Of a stretch of 64,000 nt of DNA, positions 1 to 8,974 are shown piece after piece (position 1 is the stretch's first letter; each line of letters begins with the position of its first letter). The notes under the pieces are model-generated. The model saw only the letters and a list, made by a program, of their open reading frames with translations, had not been told where the DNA came from and searched no databases. A program made the position numbers and the translations under genes. The stretch is from Clostridium_I sp047718555 (GTDB lineage Bacteria > Bacillota > Clostridia > Clostridiales > Clostridiaceae), in NCBI RefSeq assembly GCF_047718555.1, contig NZ_JBDNRK010000014.1, forward strand, positions 1-64,000, read 5' to 3'.

Positions 1-52
1 AAAATTCAGATGGGGTAAAAGAATCCCCACCTGAATTAAGAACTTGCTTCAA
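1..52 (-). repeat. Hairpin repeat family, copy A (cut by window start)
   Basis: The reverse complement of these 52 bases is identical to 34490-34541. The segment contains the first hairpin of the repeat family (arms TTCAGGTGGGGA and TCCCCATCTGAA-like). In this orientation the core of the element would lie to the left of base 1, outside the window. It also lies downstream of the minus-strand gene at 131-2137 and may serve as its terminator. Confidence 0.8.
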
Positions 53-130
53 CTATAACATCTAAAAATACCAACAAAATACATTAGTTATTTATTTACG
101 ATATCTAAGCTAATTATACTAATAATATTA

Positions 131-2137
131 TTATTTTTCTACATCAAATCCCAATATAGCATAATCTTCATAGGAAGACTTATTTATTTGGCTTTTGCTT
201 AAGACTAAAAGCTTATAGCTGCCTTTTGTAAAGGGAATAAAAGTATAGAAGTTTTTCCTACTATATTTTTGTACCAGATTCCATTCACTCTGTTCCATTA
301 AATAGAACTCATAAATAACTTCTTTCCCACCTTCACTACTTACGTTAAAATTAATTCCTTCATTGACCTTAGGTTTAATCCTGTCACATTCTATTACTGT
401 ATTAGTTACAGGTAAGCTTTCATGTATCACAAATCTCACAGTTTTTTTACAATCAAAATCTTTATCACTTTTTTTGTTCTTAGCAAATATATCAATATTA
501 TAAATTCCTGCACATTTAGGATTTATTACATATTGAGAAGCCTGTACATAATTTGTCTCCTCAACTTTTCGATTGTTAATTTTTAACATATATTTATTTA
601 GAGTATCTTTTGTATTTTCGCAAACAACCGTAAGCTCTATTTTGTCACCAATCATGTAATACTCATTAGAAGGTACTAATACGTAATCTATATTAGCAGG
701 TATATAATCAAAAGCTTCCACATAAACGGTAGAAGAACTATCATATTCTTTTGTAGAAAATTTATCCTTTACCCTTATTTCAACCTCATAGCTTCCAGCC
801 TTTTCTGGAGTATAATTTACCCATTCACAAGGGCCATAGTCTATTTTTTCAATCTCTTTATCCTCACTTTTTACGATAAAGGAATATCTAAGTTCTATCC
901 CACCTTCTGCTACTACCTTTATATTTATAGTTTCTCCCTTTAATATCTTTGTCTTTGTATCTTTAATTACTTCTTTAATAACTACAGGATCTCTATTCTC
1001 TTCATCTATTATGAATTCCATATGAGCCTTATCCTCATAGCTCTCTTCAAATGAAGCATCCTTTACAAATAAAGTTATTTTATATGTACCTGCTGTTTTG
1101 GTTTTCCAATTAAAATTATTATTCCTTATATATCCGGAATCTTCACTGGAATTGCCATCTATTATAAATCTATACAAAAGTTTTTTCCCACCCTCTGCCA
1201 AAGCCTTAAAGTTTATATCATTCCCTAAGGTTTGAGGCGATGTAACATCTGAAGTAAAACTTTTAATTGCTATAGTTTTATATTTCTTTATGTTATACAA
1301 AATTACAGCCCTATCATCATATTTATTTGGGGAATACATATCTTTAACCAGACATAAAAGCTTAAAATCACCAAAATCATTTTCAATATAACTTACTATT
1401 CTCTTAGTAGAGTAGTTTTGTATGCATTCCGCGGCACCTTTTGAATCAATTTTTATAAATTTATACAAAATCAGTCTACTGTCATCATGCTCAGCCTCTA
1501 CCTGAAAAGTTATTTCATTTCCCGTAAAAAGTTCTTCTGTAAGACATTTAAAATCCTTAATTTGCATGTTTTTTATGGGCAGTACGTTAAATTCAACACT
1601 TTTTGTGTCATCAAATTTTTCTTTTGAATCTATAAGCTTGCACTGAACTACTACTTCCTGTTTGCCTATTTTAGTAACGGTCCAGGTTATCATATCTTCT
1701 GCACTATAGTCCTTTAAAAGACGCCATTTTCCGTTTTCTACAATACCATATCTAAATAAAACCCCTTTTCTAACCACTTCAACTTTAGCTTCTATTTTCT
1801 CCCCTACAGTTAGTTCCCTTTTATCTAAAGTCACAGCTTTTATAATATTTTCTTCAATTTCTCCAATGACATAATCTACTTTACCTAAATAATTAAAGGA
1901 CTTTTGTTCATCTTCTCGCTTTGCTTGAACTATAATAGTATAAATACCATTTTCTGTTGGCTTCCAAGTAGCCTGTGTTTCTTTGGAAAATTCCTTTAAA
2001 GTAGTCCATTTTCCATTTAAACCTACACAATATTTATATGATAAATTTTCTTCAATTTTATTCCCTATTGACATCACTATTTCATCATTTATTTTTTGAG
2101 GGCTTTCACGATTAAAATTAACTTCAAATTCATTCAT
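131..2137 (-). CDS. Triple-tyrosine (Y_Y_Y) repeat protein, seven repeats
   Basis: The 668-residue protein is built from seven tandem units of about 90 residues. Each carries a Y-x-F/Y strand, a central aromatic, a G-x-Y/F turn and a K/KD-containing strand followed by Y/FxD, which is the beta-sandwich pattern of Y_Y_Y (triple tyrosine) domains, normally found in the sensor region of two-component proteins. No kinase, HTH or catalytic domain follows, and there is no signal peptide or membrane segment, so it is probably cytoplasmic or released without Sec. The start is supported by a GGGGATGAAG ribosome site just upstream. It is transcribed alone, divergent from the pullulanase gene with a 166-base spacer. 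The role is unknown; a carbohydrate-binding or scaffold role is only an inference from the neighbour. Confidence 0.75.
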   Translation of the reverse strand: MNEFEVNFNRESPQKINDEIVMSIGNKIEENLSYKYCVGLNGKWTTLKEFSKETQATWKPTENGIYTIIVQAKREDEQKSFNYLGKVDYVIGEIEENIIKAVTLDKRELTVGEKIEAKVEVVRKGVLFRYGIVENGKWRLLKDYSAEDMITWTVTKIGKQEVVVQCKLIDSKEKFDDTKSVEFNVLPIKNMQIKDFKCLTEELFTGNEITFQVEAEHDDSRLILYKFIKIDSKGAAECIQNYSTKRIVSYIENDFGDFKLLCLVKDMYSPNKYDDRAVILYNIKKYKTIAIKSFTSDVTSPQTLGNDINFKALAEGGKKLLYRFIIDGNSSEDSGYIRNNNFNWKTKTAGTYKITLFVKDASFEESYEDKAHMEFIIDEENRDPVVIKEVIKDTKTKILKGETINIKVVAEGGIELRYSFIVKSEDKEIEKIDYGPCEWVNYTPEKAGSYEVEIRVKDKFSTKEYDSSSTVYVEAFDYIPANIDYVLVPSNEYYMIGDKIELTVVCENTKDTLNKYMLKINNRKVEETNYVQASQYVINPKCAGIYNIDIFAKNKKSDKDFDCKKTVRFVIHESLPVTNTVIECDRIKPKVNEGINFNVSSEGGKEVIYEFYLMEQSEWNLVQKYSRKNFYTFIPFTKGSYKLLVLSKSQINKSSYEDYAILGFDVEK

Positions 2138-2303
2138 ACTTCTTCATCCCCTGTTTTAAAAGTATTCTTTTTACATTATACTATAATTCCATTATTTGTA
2201 ACAAGTTTTTTATTTACATTTCCCCGAATATTTAATATTATAAATTAATAGTATAAACAAAATTTCCAATAGTTAGCATAGTATAATTTTATGGAGGGCT
2301 AAA

Positions 2304-4457
2304 ATGAATATTATTAGTGTATCCGTCAAAGGTTTTAAATCATTAGAAGTAACTGTTGATGATTTAAATCAGTTGGATTTATCAAAATTTAGCATAAAAA
2401 ATAACGATAAATTCTTAAATATAAACGCACATTATATTAATGGCACTACTATTACCTTAATATTATCAGAAGAAATAGACATAAAATATGAATGCTTTTT
2501 ATTCTACGATAATATTACTAAAAATTGTAATTATTTTAAATTATTTTCCTCCGAAGAATTCAATGGCAGATTTTTTACTTTAGACGAACTTGGTGTCATG
2601 TATCATAAAAACTTTTCAGATTTCAGAGTATGGTCACCTGCGGCAACTTCAATAGATTTGTTAATTTACCAAAATGGCGATCCATCTATATATGAAATTC
2701 CAAGGAAATTTTCTATGAATGAAGAAAACGGCCTTTGGTCAATAACTGTAAATGAAGATTTAAAAAATCACTTCTACACTTATAGCGTAAGTGTCTATGG
2801 AAATACTAATGAAACTGTAGATCCCTATGCAAAATCAGTGGGAGTTAATGGTTACAGAGGCTATATACTTGATCTTAAGGAAACAGATCCTGAAGGCTTT
2901 CATAAAGATATTTATCCCAATAATATTGATAATTACACCGACGCAATTATATACGAAATCAACATAAGAGACATGAGTATAAATCCTAATAGCGGTATTC
3001 AGAATAAAGGTAAATTTATAGGACTTACAGAAGAAAATTCGAAAACTTCAAATCATACCCCTACCGGTATTGATTATTTAAAATTTCTTGGCATAACACA
3101 TGTACAAATTATGCCTATATTTGATTTTTCTTTTGTCAGTGTAGATGAAAAAAATCCAATTAAATACAATTGGGGCTATGATCCAGAAAATTATAATGTA
3201 CCTGAAGGCATCTATTCTACAGATCCTTGTGATCCAGTTTGTAGAATTAAAGAATTAAAAAAAATGGTTTACTCAATGCACAAAAACGGCATATGTGTCA
3301 ATATGGATGTAGTATATAATCATATATTTGATTATAAAAACAACTGCTTCGAAAAAATATTTCCTGGTTATTATTTTAGATACAATGATGATAATACTCT
3401 TTCCAATGGAAGCGGCTGCGGAAATGACACGGCCTCTGAAAAATTAATGATGAAAAGATTTATAATCGATTCAGTTATGTACTGGGCCCACGAATATCAC
3501 ATAGATGGATTCAGATTTGATCTTATGGGTATACACGATGTGAATACAATGAATACTTTGCGGCATAAATTGGATACTTTTAAAAGAAAAATAATGCTTT
3601 ATGGAGAAGGCTGGGATCTAAAAACAGCTCTGGATAAGGCCAAAAAAGTAATGATACCAAATGCCACAAAGACCCCTAAAATTGGATTCTTTAATGATAT
3701 CATCAGAGATATTTTAAAAGGGAATACCTTTGACAGAAATGATAAAGGCTTCATAAGTGGAAAAGATAACTTAGAAAATAGTTTAGAATTGTCTGTTATA
3801 GGATGTACAAATTACTCTGAAAATTTAAATGGACCCTTTTCCTCTCCTGTACAATCAATAAACTACGTTACTTGCCATGATAATTATACTCTTTGGGATA
3901 AGCTTCAATTTACAAATAGAACTGAATCTGAGGAACTCAGAATATATAGGACAAAATTAGCCCTTGGAATTATTCTTACAAGCCAGGGGATTCCATTTAT
4001 ATATTCTGGTACAGAATTTCTCAGAACTAAAGAAGGTATTGAAAATAGCTATAACTCACCGGATTATATAAATTGGATTGATTGGAATAGAAAAGATAAA
4101 TATATGCATGTTGTAAACTATATAAAAGAACTTATATTTCTAAGAAAAAACCATCCTGCTTTTAGAATGAGCTCCATTGAAGATATTAAAGATAATGTGG
4201 AGTTTCTAAAAAATATGCCTAAAAATACAGTAGGTTTTTTAATAAAGAACAACGCCAATAATGACCTTTGGAAAAATATATTGGTAGTGTATAATTCTAA
4301 CGATACTTCTACTGAAATACAATTTCCCGATTATGGTGACTGGAATTTGGTAGTTGATAGACACACTATTAATGAAAAAATAATTCACACATATCATCGT
4401 AATGATCCCTATTATATTGATGGTATAAGTATAAATATACTTTATAACAACACCTAA
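2304..4457 (+). CDS. pulA: Type I pullulanase (alpha-1,6-glucan debranching enzyme)
   Basis: This 717-residue GH13 enzyme should hydrolyse alpha-1,6 branch points of pullulan, glycogen or limit dextrins. The type I pullulanase signature YNWGYDP is at residues 288-294. The four GH13 regions are present: DVVYNH (335-340), GFRFDLMG with the nucleophile Asp406, YGEGWD with the acid/base Glu435, and VTCHDN with Asp526. An N-terminal beta domain (about 90-190, including FRVWSP) looks like CBM48. There is no signal peptide, so it probably acts inside the cell on glycogen or imported dextrins. The start has a GGAGGG site 7 bases upstream. It is monocistronic, followed by a long imperfect hairpin (4470-4563). 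Confidence 0.95.
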   Translation: MNIISVSVKGFKSLEVTVDDLNQLDLSKFSIKNNDKFLNINAHYINGTTITLILSEEIDIKYECFLFYDNITKNCNYFKLFSSEEFNGRFFTLDELGVMYHKNFSDFRVWSPAATSIDLLIYQNGDPSIYEIPRKFSMNEENGLWSITVNEDLKNHFYTYSVSVYGNTNETVDPYAKSVGVNGYRGYILDLKETDPEGFHKDIYPNNIDNYTDAIIYEINIRDMSINPNSGIQNKGKFIGLTEENSKTSNHTPTGIDYLKFLGITHVQIMPIFDFSFVSVDEKNPIKYNWGYDPENYNVPEGIYSTDPCDPVCRIKELKKMVYSMHKNGICVNMDVVYNHIFDYKNNCFEKIFPGYYFRYNDDNTLSNGSGCGNDTASEKLMMKRFIIDSVMYWAHEYHIDGFRFDLMGIHDVNTMNTLRHKLDTFKRKIMLYGEGWDLKTALDKAKKVMIPNATKTPKIGFFNDIIRDILKGNTFDRNDKGFISGKDNLENSLELSVIGCTNYSENLNGPFSSPVQSINYVTCHDNYTLWDKLQFTNRTESEELRIYRTKLALGIILTSQGIPFIYSGTEFLRTKEGIENSYNSPDYINWIDWNRKDKYMHVVNYIKELIFLRKNHPAFRMSSIEDIKDNVEFLKNMPKNTVGFLIKNNANNDLWKNILVVYNSNDTSTEIQFPDYGDWNLVVDRHTINEKIIHTYHRNDPYYIDGISINILYNNT

Positions 4458-4469
4458 AATTTATAGAAT

Positions 4470-4563
4470 AAAGCTGTAAGGCCTTATTTCATTTAGCCTA
4501 GATAAGATATTAAACTTAAGTTTGTCAGTCATATTAAGTTAAAGGGCCTTGTAGCTTGTTTTT
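4470..4563 (+). terminator. Long imperfect hairpin after pulA
   Basis: AAGCTGTAAGGCCTT near 4471 pairs with AAGGGCCTTGTAGCTT near 4543-4558 (G-U pairs allowed), enclosing a smaller A/T-rich hairpin, and a TTTTTC run follows at about 4559. It fits a terminator for pulA. The spacing is long for a simple intrinsic terminator, so it could also be a small repeat. Confidence 0.5.
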
Positions 4564-5007
4564 CTATAAATTTTGTGAATAAGATATAATTTTAATAAGA
4601 TTATTATATAATTTTTTATCATCTTCAATATCTCTTTTTTTATGATTTACAGTTCTTCCACCACCTCTTCTTACCTTCTGGCCTAAATGTCTTTCAAATA
4701 AAAGTCTTTCAATATTATCATTACTATATATATTTCCCTTTGGACTTAAAGCATAGGCATTTTTACCAAGTACCATTGCAGCTACTCCGAAATCTTGGGT
4801 TATAACTATATCTCCCTTTTTAGCTTCATTTGCAATTTTCATATCTACACTCTGAAAACCACTATCTACATAGACAATTTTACTATAATCACTTTTTAAG
4901 ATATGATTTATGTCGCAATACATAATTACCTCTATATAATTTTTCTGTGCCGCCTTTTCTATTATTTCTCTTCCTGGACAAGCATCTGCATCTACTATTA
5001 TTCTCAA
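4564..5007 (-). CDS. YaiI/YqxD family protein (DUF188)
   Basis: This 147-residue protein matches the YaiI/YqxD (DUF188) family over its whole length. It starts MRIIVDADACPG, has the central TQDFGVAAMVLGK segment, and a basic RRGGGRT loop near residue 113. The fold is PIN-like and nuclease activity has been suggested for the family, but the function is not established. The start is preceded by a GTGAGGAAAA ribosome site. It converges on the hairpin behind pulA and is divergent from the structured RNA candidate at 5075-5305. No regulator site was recognised. Confidence 0.9.
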   Translation of the reverse strand: MRIIVDADACPGREIIEKAAQKNYIEVIMYCDINHILKSDYSKIVYVDSGFQSVDMKIANEAKKGDIVITQDFGVAAMVLGKNAYALSPKGNIYSNDNIERLLFERHLGQKVRRGGGRTVNHKKRDIEDDKKLYNNLIKIISYSQNL

Positions 5008-5074
5008 TTTATTTTCCTCACTTTATCTTTTATACAAAATATATTTCATATACATTTTAACCTAATATGCAGAA

Positions 5075-5305
5075 TTCTCCAATCCCCTATAGGCGAGAGG
5101 ATAGCACATTAATGTAAATAGTTTGATACTATTTATATTAATTAGACATGTATAATTATTAATATTTCAGATAAAATATTAATGTTAGTTGCTCTTTGTA
5201 AACTGAATAGATAAGGTTGTAGGAAGAATACGAAAATGCGATAACCAAGCTATGCCTTCCCTACGTAAAATATTCAAGGCTCACGCACGGGAGCATTTTT
5301 ATATG
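5075..5305 (+). ncRNA. Candidate structured non-coding RNA, about 220 nt
   Basis: The segment has no ORF and is richer in G+C than its flanks. It folds on the plus strand into successive hairpins: a 12-bp stem 5111-5135 (AATGTAAATAGT with ACTATTTATATT), a 10-bp stem around 5158-5183, a stem GTAGGAAG (5218-5225) with CTTCCCTAC (5256-5264), an enclosing TGAATA/TATTCA pair (5203-5208 with 5271-5276), and TGCTC/GAGCA (5190-5194 with 5291-5295) ending in a T run. It begins with a conserved-looking single-stranded CCCTATAGGCGAGAGGATAGC stretch. Size, multi-stem shape and the Firmicute host resemble raiA-type RNAs, but I cannot confirm family membership. A cis-regulatory role is unlikely because the next gene starts 310 bases downstream. 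Confidence 0.5.
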
Positions 5306-5614
5306 TTCTAATTTTGATTATATTGAAATTTAAAAATGTAAACTTTTTTTAACATAGTATTATTTATAACAGATATATGGGAATATTATAAAACTTATTT
5401 GATAATTTATTAACAATTTACCAATAAAACATATGGATTAGCAATAAATCATGTGTTTTATTGCCAAATAATTTCAATATTTCATTTTAAAAAATATTAT
5501 TAAAAATTATTGTTAAAAATTTGACAAGTGCAAAAAACTGTTATATAATAGAACCATAAGATTAGTACACAAATCAAACAAAAAATTTGTTTTAAGTTGA
5601 TAGGAGGAATAAAA
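5306..5614. other. AT-rich intergenic region with promoter for the next gene
   Basis: This gene-free stretch is very A/T-rich. Near 5519-5550 it holds a promoter-like pair, TTGACA (TTTGACAAG) followed 17 bases later by TATAAT, which should drive the STAS-like gene that starts at 5615. I see no other structure in it. Confidence 0.6.
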
Positions 5615-5887
5615 ATGGAAAAAGTTTTAAATGTTAAAAATATTATAGGTGGACAATTTACTTGCGAAGATGCTATCTTATTGAAGGGTAACCTTGCTAA
5701 TGATAATGATACTGTAGTTCTTGATTTTGCTGGTATTAATGAGGTGCCCACAACTTTTTTCTATAATCTATTTTCTGATTTCTTGTACACTGCAGATAGA
5801 GATAAATCCTTTCAACGTATTAAAGTTAAAAATTTATCAGATATATACAATTACAATAAAGTTGTTCACGGAACAGCTATTATGTAA
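5615..5887 (+). CDS. Small STAS-like (DUF4325-type) protein
   Basis: This is a 90-residue protein starting MEKVLNVKNI. An in-frame TTG 18 bases further upstream would place the AGGAGG ribosome site inside the gene, so the ATG at 5615 is the better start. The pattern VVLDFAGINEVPTTFFYNLF followed by RIKVKNLSDI is that of STAS-like DUF4325 domains, which are often paired with an ATPase or kinase elsewhere; no partner is encoded here. The gene stands alone between a consensus promoter and an intrinsic terminator, so it is an independent unit. Function unknown. Confidence 0.7.
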   Translation: MEKVLNVKNIIGGQFTCEDAILLKGNLANDNDTVVLDFAGINEVPTTFFYNLFSDFLYTADRDKSFQRIKVKNLSDIYNYNKVVHGTAIM

Positions 5888-5920
5888 TTTACTATATATA
5901 ACTTTCCCTTTCCTTATAGA

Positions 5921-5963
5921 AACAGCTAAAAGCTGAACCCTTTTAGCTGTATTTATTTTTTTG
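5921..5963 (+). terminator. Intrinsic terminator after the STAS-like gene
   Basis: ACAGCTAAAAG pairs with CTTTTAGCTGT around a short loop, followed by ATTTATTTTTTT on the plus strand. Confidence 0.85.
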
Positions 5964-6208
5964 TTTAAATTATAATTTTAAAATATATATTGCAATAAAT
6001 TATATTTATTATAAAAATCTACTCTGTTTACTGTTACTGATTAAATCTACAATGTTAGTTGCAAATTATTATATAAGTTAAAATATATTTTAACGAAAAC
6101 ATTTACATTTTATATTCACAAAATTCTGATAATATTGTATAATATACTTAAAGATAATAATAAAATATTATCTGATTTAGTTAATACAATGGGTTGGGAG
6201 GTTTTAAA
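5964..6208. other. AT-rich spacer between terminator and the 6209 gene
   Basis: Extremely A/T-rich and without an ORF. TATAAT-like sequences occur near 6135-6145, about 70 bases before the next start codon, and could be its promoter. Nothing else is visible. Confidence 0.4.
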
Positions 6209-6523
6209 ATGCAATTAGTAATAGATAAAACTGTTAGAGAAAAAACCATTAAGGATGTAATGGACGAAATAAAGCAAATTAAAAATTACATTTTTGACAC
6301 CAAGCTTGAACTTATTAACAGCATTGATAATGCTTTTATGGGTTGGACTATAGATGGTAATCACAATCTAAGAAGAAATAAAGGTAATGAAGTTTCATTA
6401 GCTAAATTTGATTATGTTTATTGGCTTGACTATGATAACAATGAAAAAAGTTCTAACTATGCAATAAAAATAGATTTAAAGAATGGCATGTATAACCTTG
6501 CTGGAGTATTTAGAATAGATTAA
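6209..6523 (+). CDS. Hypothetical protein, 104 residues
   Basis: The best start is the ATG at 6209 (MQLVIDKTVREK), 7 bases after GGGAGG; an upstream in-frame TTG would overlap that ribosome site. The protein has a charged amphipathic N-terminal helix (about 1-40) followed by a beta-rich part with WTIDGNHNLRR and YVYWLDYDN. No family was recognised and there is no signal peptide or membrane segment. It has its own terminator at 6613-6666 and no operon partner. Confidence 0.6.
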   Translation: MQLVIDKTVREKTIKDVMDEIKQIKNYIFDTKLELINSIDNAFMGWTIDGNHNLRRNKGNEVSLAKFDYVYWLDYDNNEKSSNYAIKIDLKNGMYNLAGVFRID

Positions 6524-6612
6524 TTTTATTAATCAAATATTGTTTGTAAAAACATTTACAAACAATATTAACATATGACTACAATATAATATACATTTTA
6601 CTGTTTTAAATA

Positions 6613-6666
6613 AAAGCACTATGAGAATGGATTTAAAATTTTATTAATCTCATAGTGTTTTTATTA
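6613..6666 (+). terminator. Intrinsic terminator
   Basis: AAGCACTATGAGA pairs with TCTCATAGTGTTT across an A/T-rich loop and is followed by a T-rich run. It ends the 6209-6523 gene. The stem resembles, but is not identical to, the terminator at 33729-33781. Confidence 0.8.
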
Positions 6667-6843
6667 TTACTAATTAATTTATCTAGACGTGCAGCTGTTC
6701 ATACTTTCACTTGCGGCTAGCCCAGGACGCTCGCCAATAAACATAACTGTAACTTTGGCATTCAGTACCTCACTTATTTTATTCTATAGTAGCAACTCTA
6801 GCCTACTTAACAAAGATAGGTGTACCTACTACCGCATGCACTT
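6667..6843. other. Non-coding stretch, possibly a decayed repeat
   Basis: The segment around 6680-6760 is less A/T-rich than its flanks and has no ORF. It contains TTATCTAGACGTGCAGCTGTT and GCGGCTAG, which loosely resemble the two halves of the core of the hairpin repeat family. The match is too poor to call it a copy. Confidence 0.25.
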
Positions 6844-7194
6844 TTAATCTTTACTAAAAAAAGCTACACTAAAACTCTTTAGTATAACTACAAACCATGA
6901 GCCCAGTGAATTCAATAAATTATGCAGTCCCTCAAAAATTCCTAAGGTAAATGTAAAAAAGTCAATTATAGGTATTTCACTTTTTTTAATATAGTACCTG
7001 TATATGTAACGGGCTAATAATAAATACACAACAGCTTTAAATATACAAAATAAAAATTCTTTACTATTAGTTGCATTTGAAATATTTTCATCTTTATCCC
7101 TTACAAACATAAATACCAATCCTACAATAGCAAATATTACCGCAAATAGTTTTTCGATAAAGAGTAACTTAGTATTTAACATAAGTTGTGACAT
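6844..7194 (-). CDS. Hypothetical small membrane protein
   Basis: A 116-residue protein with two or three hydrophobic segments: about 10-30 (LLFIEKLFAVIFAIVGLVFM), about 47-68 (FLFCIFKAVVYLLLARYIY) and a weaker one at about 75-110. A charged loop DKDENISNATNSKE separates the first two. I recognise no family. An AAGGAAG ribosome site lies 9-10 bases upstream. It stands alone among unrelated small genes. Confidence 0.55.
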   Translation of the reverse strand: MSQLMLNTKLLFIEKLFAVIFAIVGLVFMFVRDKDENISNATNSKEFLFCIFKAVVYLLLARYIYRYYIKKSEIPIIDFFTFTLGIFEGLHNLLNSLGSWFVVILKSFSVAFFSKD

Positions 7195-7359
7195 TTTTAA
7201 TACACTTCCTTCCTATATTTTATATACATTAATACTAAGCAATATTCCTTCCAATTTAGGCAAAATTGAAAATAGCTCACCAGAGCTATCTATTTTTAGA
7301 TTTAATGCTATAATTTATTTAAATAATCACTATATTAGTTAACAAGGAGAGATGATTAT

Positions 7360-7539
7360 ATGGAAAATAAACTTAGATATCGTTTAATTACGGGAAAGGA
7401 TGATGCAAGCTTTTGTCAGAGAATTTCTAAATTGCTTGATGAAGGCTATAAACTACATGGGTCCCCTTCATGTACATTTAATGGACAAGACGTAATTGTA
7501 GCACAAGCGGTAATTCTAAATGATAATAAAGAGAAATAA
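7360..7539 (+). CDS. DUF1737 family small protein
   Basis: This 59-residue ORF starts MENKLRYRLITGKDDASF, preceded by AAGGAGA. Its LLDEGYKLHGSPSCTFNG and AQAVI segments are the pattern of DUF1737, a family of about 55-65 residues of unknown function in which a G-W/Y-x-L-x-G-x-P motif precedes a final strand. A strong terminator follows 12 bases after the stop codon, so it is a single-gene unit. Confidence 0.85.
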   Translation: MENKLRYRLITGKDDASFCQRISKLLDEGYKLHGSPSCTFNGQDVIVAQAVILNDNKEK

Positions 7540-7550
7540 CTACTAATATT

Positions 7551-7590
7551 TTAAGCCTAGAGTTCAAAATCTTGAACTCTAGGCTTAAAA
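7551..7590 (+). terminator. Intrinsic terminator after the DUF1737 gene
   Basis: A near-perfect inverted repeat, TTAAGCCTAGAGTTCAA with TTGAACTCTAGGCTTAA, separated by 4-5 bases. Its T-rich tail can work in both directions. Confidence 0.85.
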
Positions 7591-7634
7591 TTATTTACTT
7601 TTGTTCCCACTCTATCGTTATAATTAAACAACAG

Positions 7635-7724
7635 TTGGGAAGCTTAGTAAAAGAATTGCTAGTTATAGGTTATATTGCAGAGCATGAAGCAGATCTAATT
7701 ATATTATCTTCGGAATGTCTATAG
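7635..7724 (+). pseudogene. Possible gene remnant (30 codons)
   Basis: A short TTG-initiated frame ends ...LLVIGYIAEHEADLIILSSECL. It has a protein-like composition but no ribosome site, and it is followed by an orphan AAGGAG ribosome site whose ATG is stopped after one codon (ATG TAT TAA near 7747). It looks like the tail of a decayed gene. Confidence 0.2.
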
Positions 7725-7751
7725 ATATAAAGGAGTAACTATATTTATGTA

Positions 7752-8453
7752 TTAATTGGTTGGTGTAAGAGTTACTTGATTTAAATTGCTAATTACAACT
7801 GTATTATGGTCTTCTAAATCTACTGTAACTTCTTTAACTCCATCAGTTCCCAAAATTTTATTTACTTTTGTTATTCCATATTTGTTATAGACTGCAAGAT
7901 TTCCACTTCCTTTAAATGAGGTAGCAATATATGTTCCTTTAGCAATATCTTCTCCAACAACCCATGCTCCAGTATAAAGCTGTATACTTTGACTTGTTAT
8001 GCTAGATGACGATACTGCTGGTTCAAAATGTACTTTATTTATTCCATATAATTGTATTTTGTCTTCATTTGCAATCTTGGTTCTAATCTTTGTAACACAT
8101 ATTTTTTTATCTATGCCTAATGTTTCACTTATATTTACCTTTCCTTGCTTGTCTTCAATTGTACAATTTCCCTGGCCCTCTACAGGTGTTATATCATATA
8201 ATCCTGGCTGTATATTTTTACCTCCAAAGAATGTTCCAGCTCCTAGATCTGCAGCTTTTCCTATTACTTGTCTTTGTTTTAGTATTACATGTTGTCCTAA
8301 CTTTTGTATGTTATTATTCGAGGTATTAGATTTGTTTTCATTAAAACTAGAAGTTGATTTGCCATAAACATTGATACCTATAACAATAATAATTATTACT
8401 ATTAGGCAAATCCAAATTTTTTTAAAGATATTTTTCTTAATTTTATTACTCAT
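7752..8453 (-). CDS. Membrane-anchored protein with duplicated beta domain
   Basis: The start chosen is MSNKIKK at 8453, which follows a GGGGGGATAACG ribosome site; the longer frame to 8516 lacks one. The 233-residue product has a lysine-rich N-terminus, one hydrophobic segment (about 12-30, WICLIVIIIIVIGINVYG) acting as signal anchor, then an N/S-rich spacer. Two similar units of about 80 residues follow, each with a G-x-Y/D-I/T-x-GxGN core (NIQPGLYDITPVEGQGNC and DIAKGTYIATSFKGSGNL). This pattern occurs in many surface-exposed Firmicute proteins. Function unknown; probably extracytoplasmic. No linked genes suggest a pathway. Confidence 0.65.
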   Translation of the reverse strand: MSNKIKKNIFKKIWICLIVIIIIVIGINVYGKSTSSFNENKSNTSNNNIQKLGQHVILKQRQVIGKAADLGAGTFFGGKNIQPGLYDITPVEGQGNCTIEDKQGKVNISETLGIDKKICVTKIRTKIANEDKIQLYGINKVHFEPAVSSSSITSQSIQLYTGAWVVGEDIAKGTYIATSFKGSGNLAVYNKYGITKVNKILGTDGVKEVTVDLEDHNTVVISNLNQVTLTPTN

Positions 8454-8516
8454 CGTTATCCCCCCTGTTAAAAATTGTTCCTTAATTGTAACAAGTTGTT
8501 CACAAATTGGCAACAA

Positions 8517-8974
8517 ATAAATAAAATCATATTATTTACCAATAATCATAAATAATTTTAATTTTTAATTGTTTCTTCATTTCATATAAACAATTGAAAA
8601 TTAAAAACATTTACAGCATGGTAATATTACAATTTTCTTTTTTCCAATTATTAATTTTATATATGCTACATGTGCATCTTTTTTCCATTGCAAAACATTA
8701 TCATTTGAAAACAACTATAGTATTCAGTATACTATTTTTAAGCATTATTACTAATTACTTTTCAACTCCATTCGATATGTGCCCTTGTGGTGCATCTTTT
8801 TTATTCTGTAAAATGTGGAAATACTGTTTAATCCAAGGTATAATTACTACATTGATTAATACAGACTCGTAAGAAAATGCGAACTTTTTATAAGGTTAAT
8901 TAGCATACGATATTTAACATCAATGAAATGATATGATAAAATTATTATAGTGAAAATAGAGGTGAGATTAAGTT
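8517..8974. other. Intergenic region without a convincing gene
   Basis: A 92-codon open frame (8594-8872, plus) crosses this AT-rich stretch and would encode a hydrophobic peptide with MCPCGASFLFC. It starts with TTG, has no ribosome site and sits in biased sequence, so I do not call it. Otherwise nothing is visible. Confidence 0.4.

Noticed and set aside
5500..5751. 83-codon minus-strand frame opposite the STAS-like gene
   Set aside because: It lies over the promoter and start of a better supported gene and has no ribosome site.
6680..6840. Additional copy of the hairpin repeat family
   Set aside because: Only short scattered similarity (TTATCTAGACGTG, GCGGCTAG); the conserved core and hairpins are not preserved.
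8594..8872. 92-codon plus-strand frame with hydrophobic, Cys-containing product
   Set aside because: TTG start, no ribosome site, no recognisable family, and it lies in strongly biased A/T sequence.
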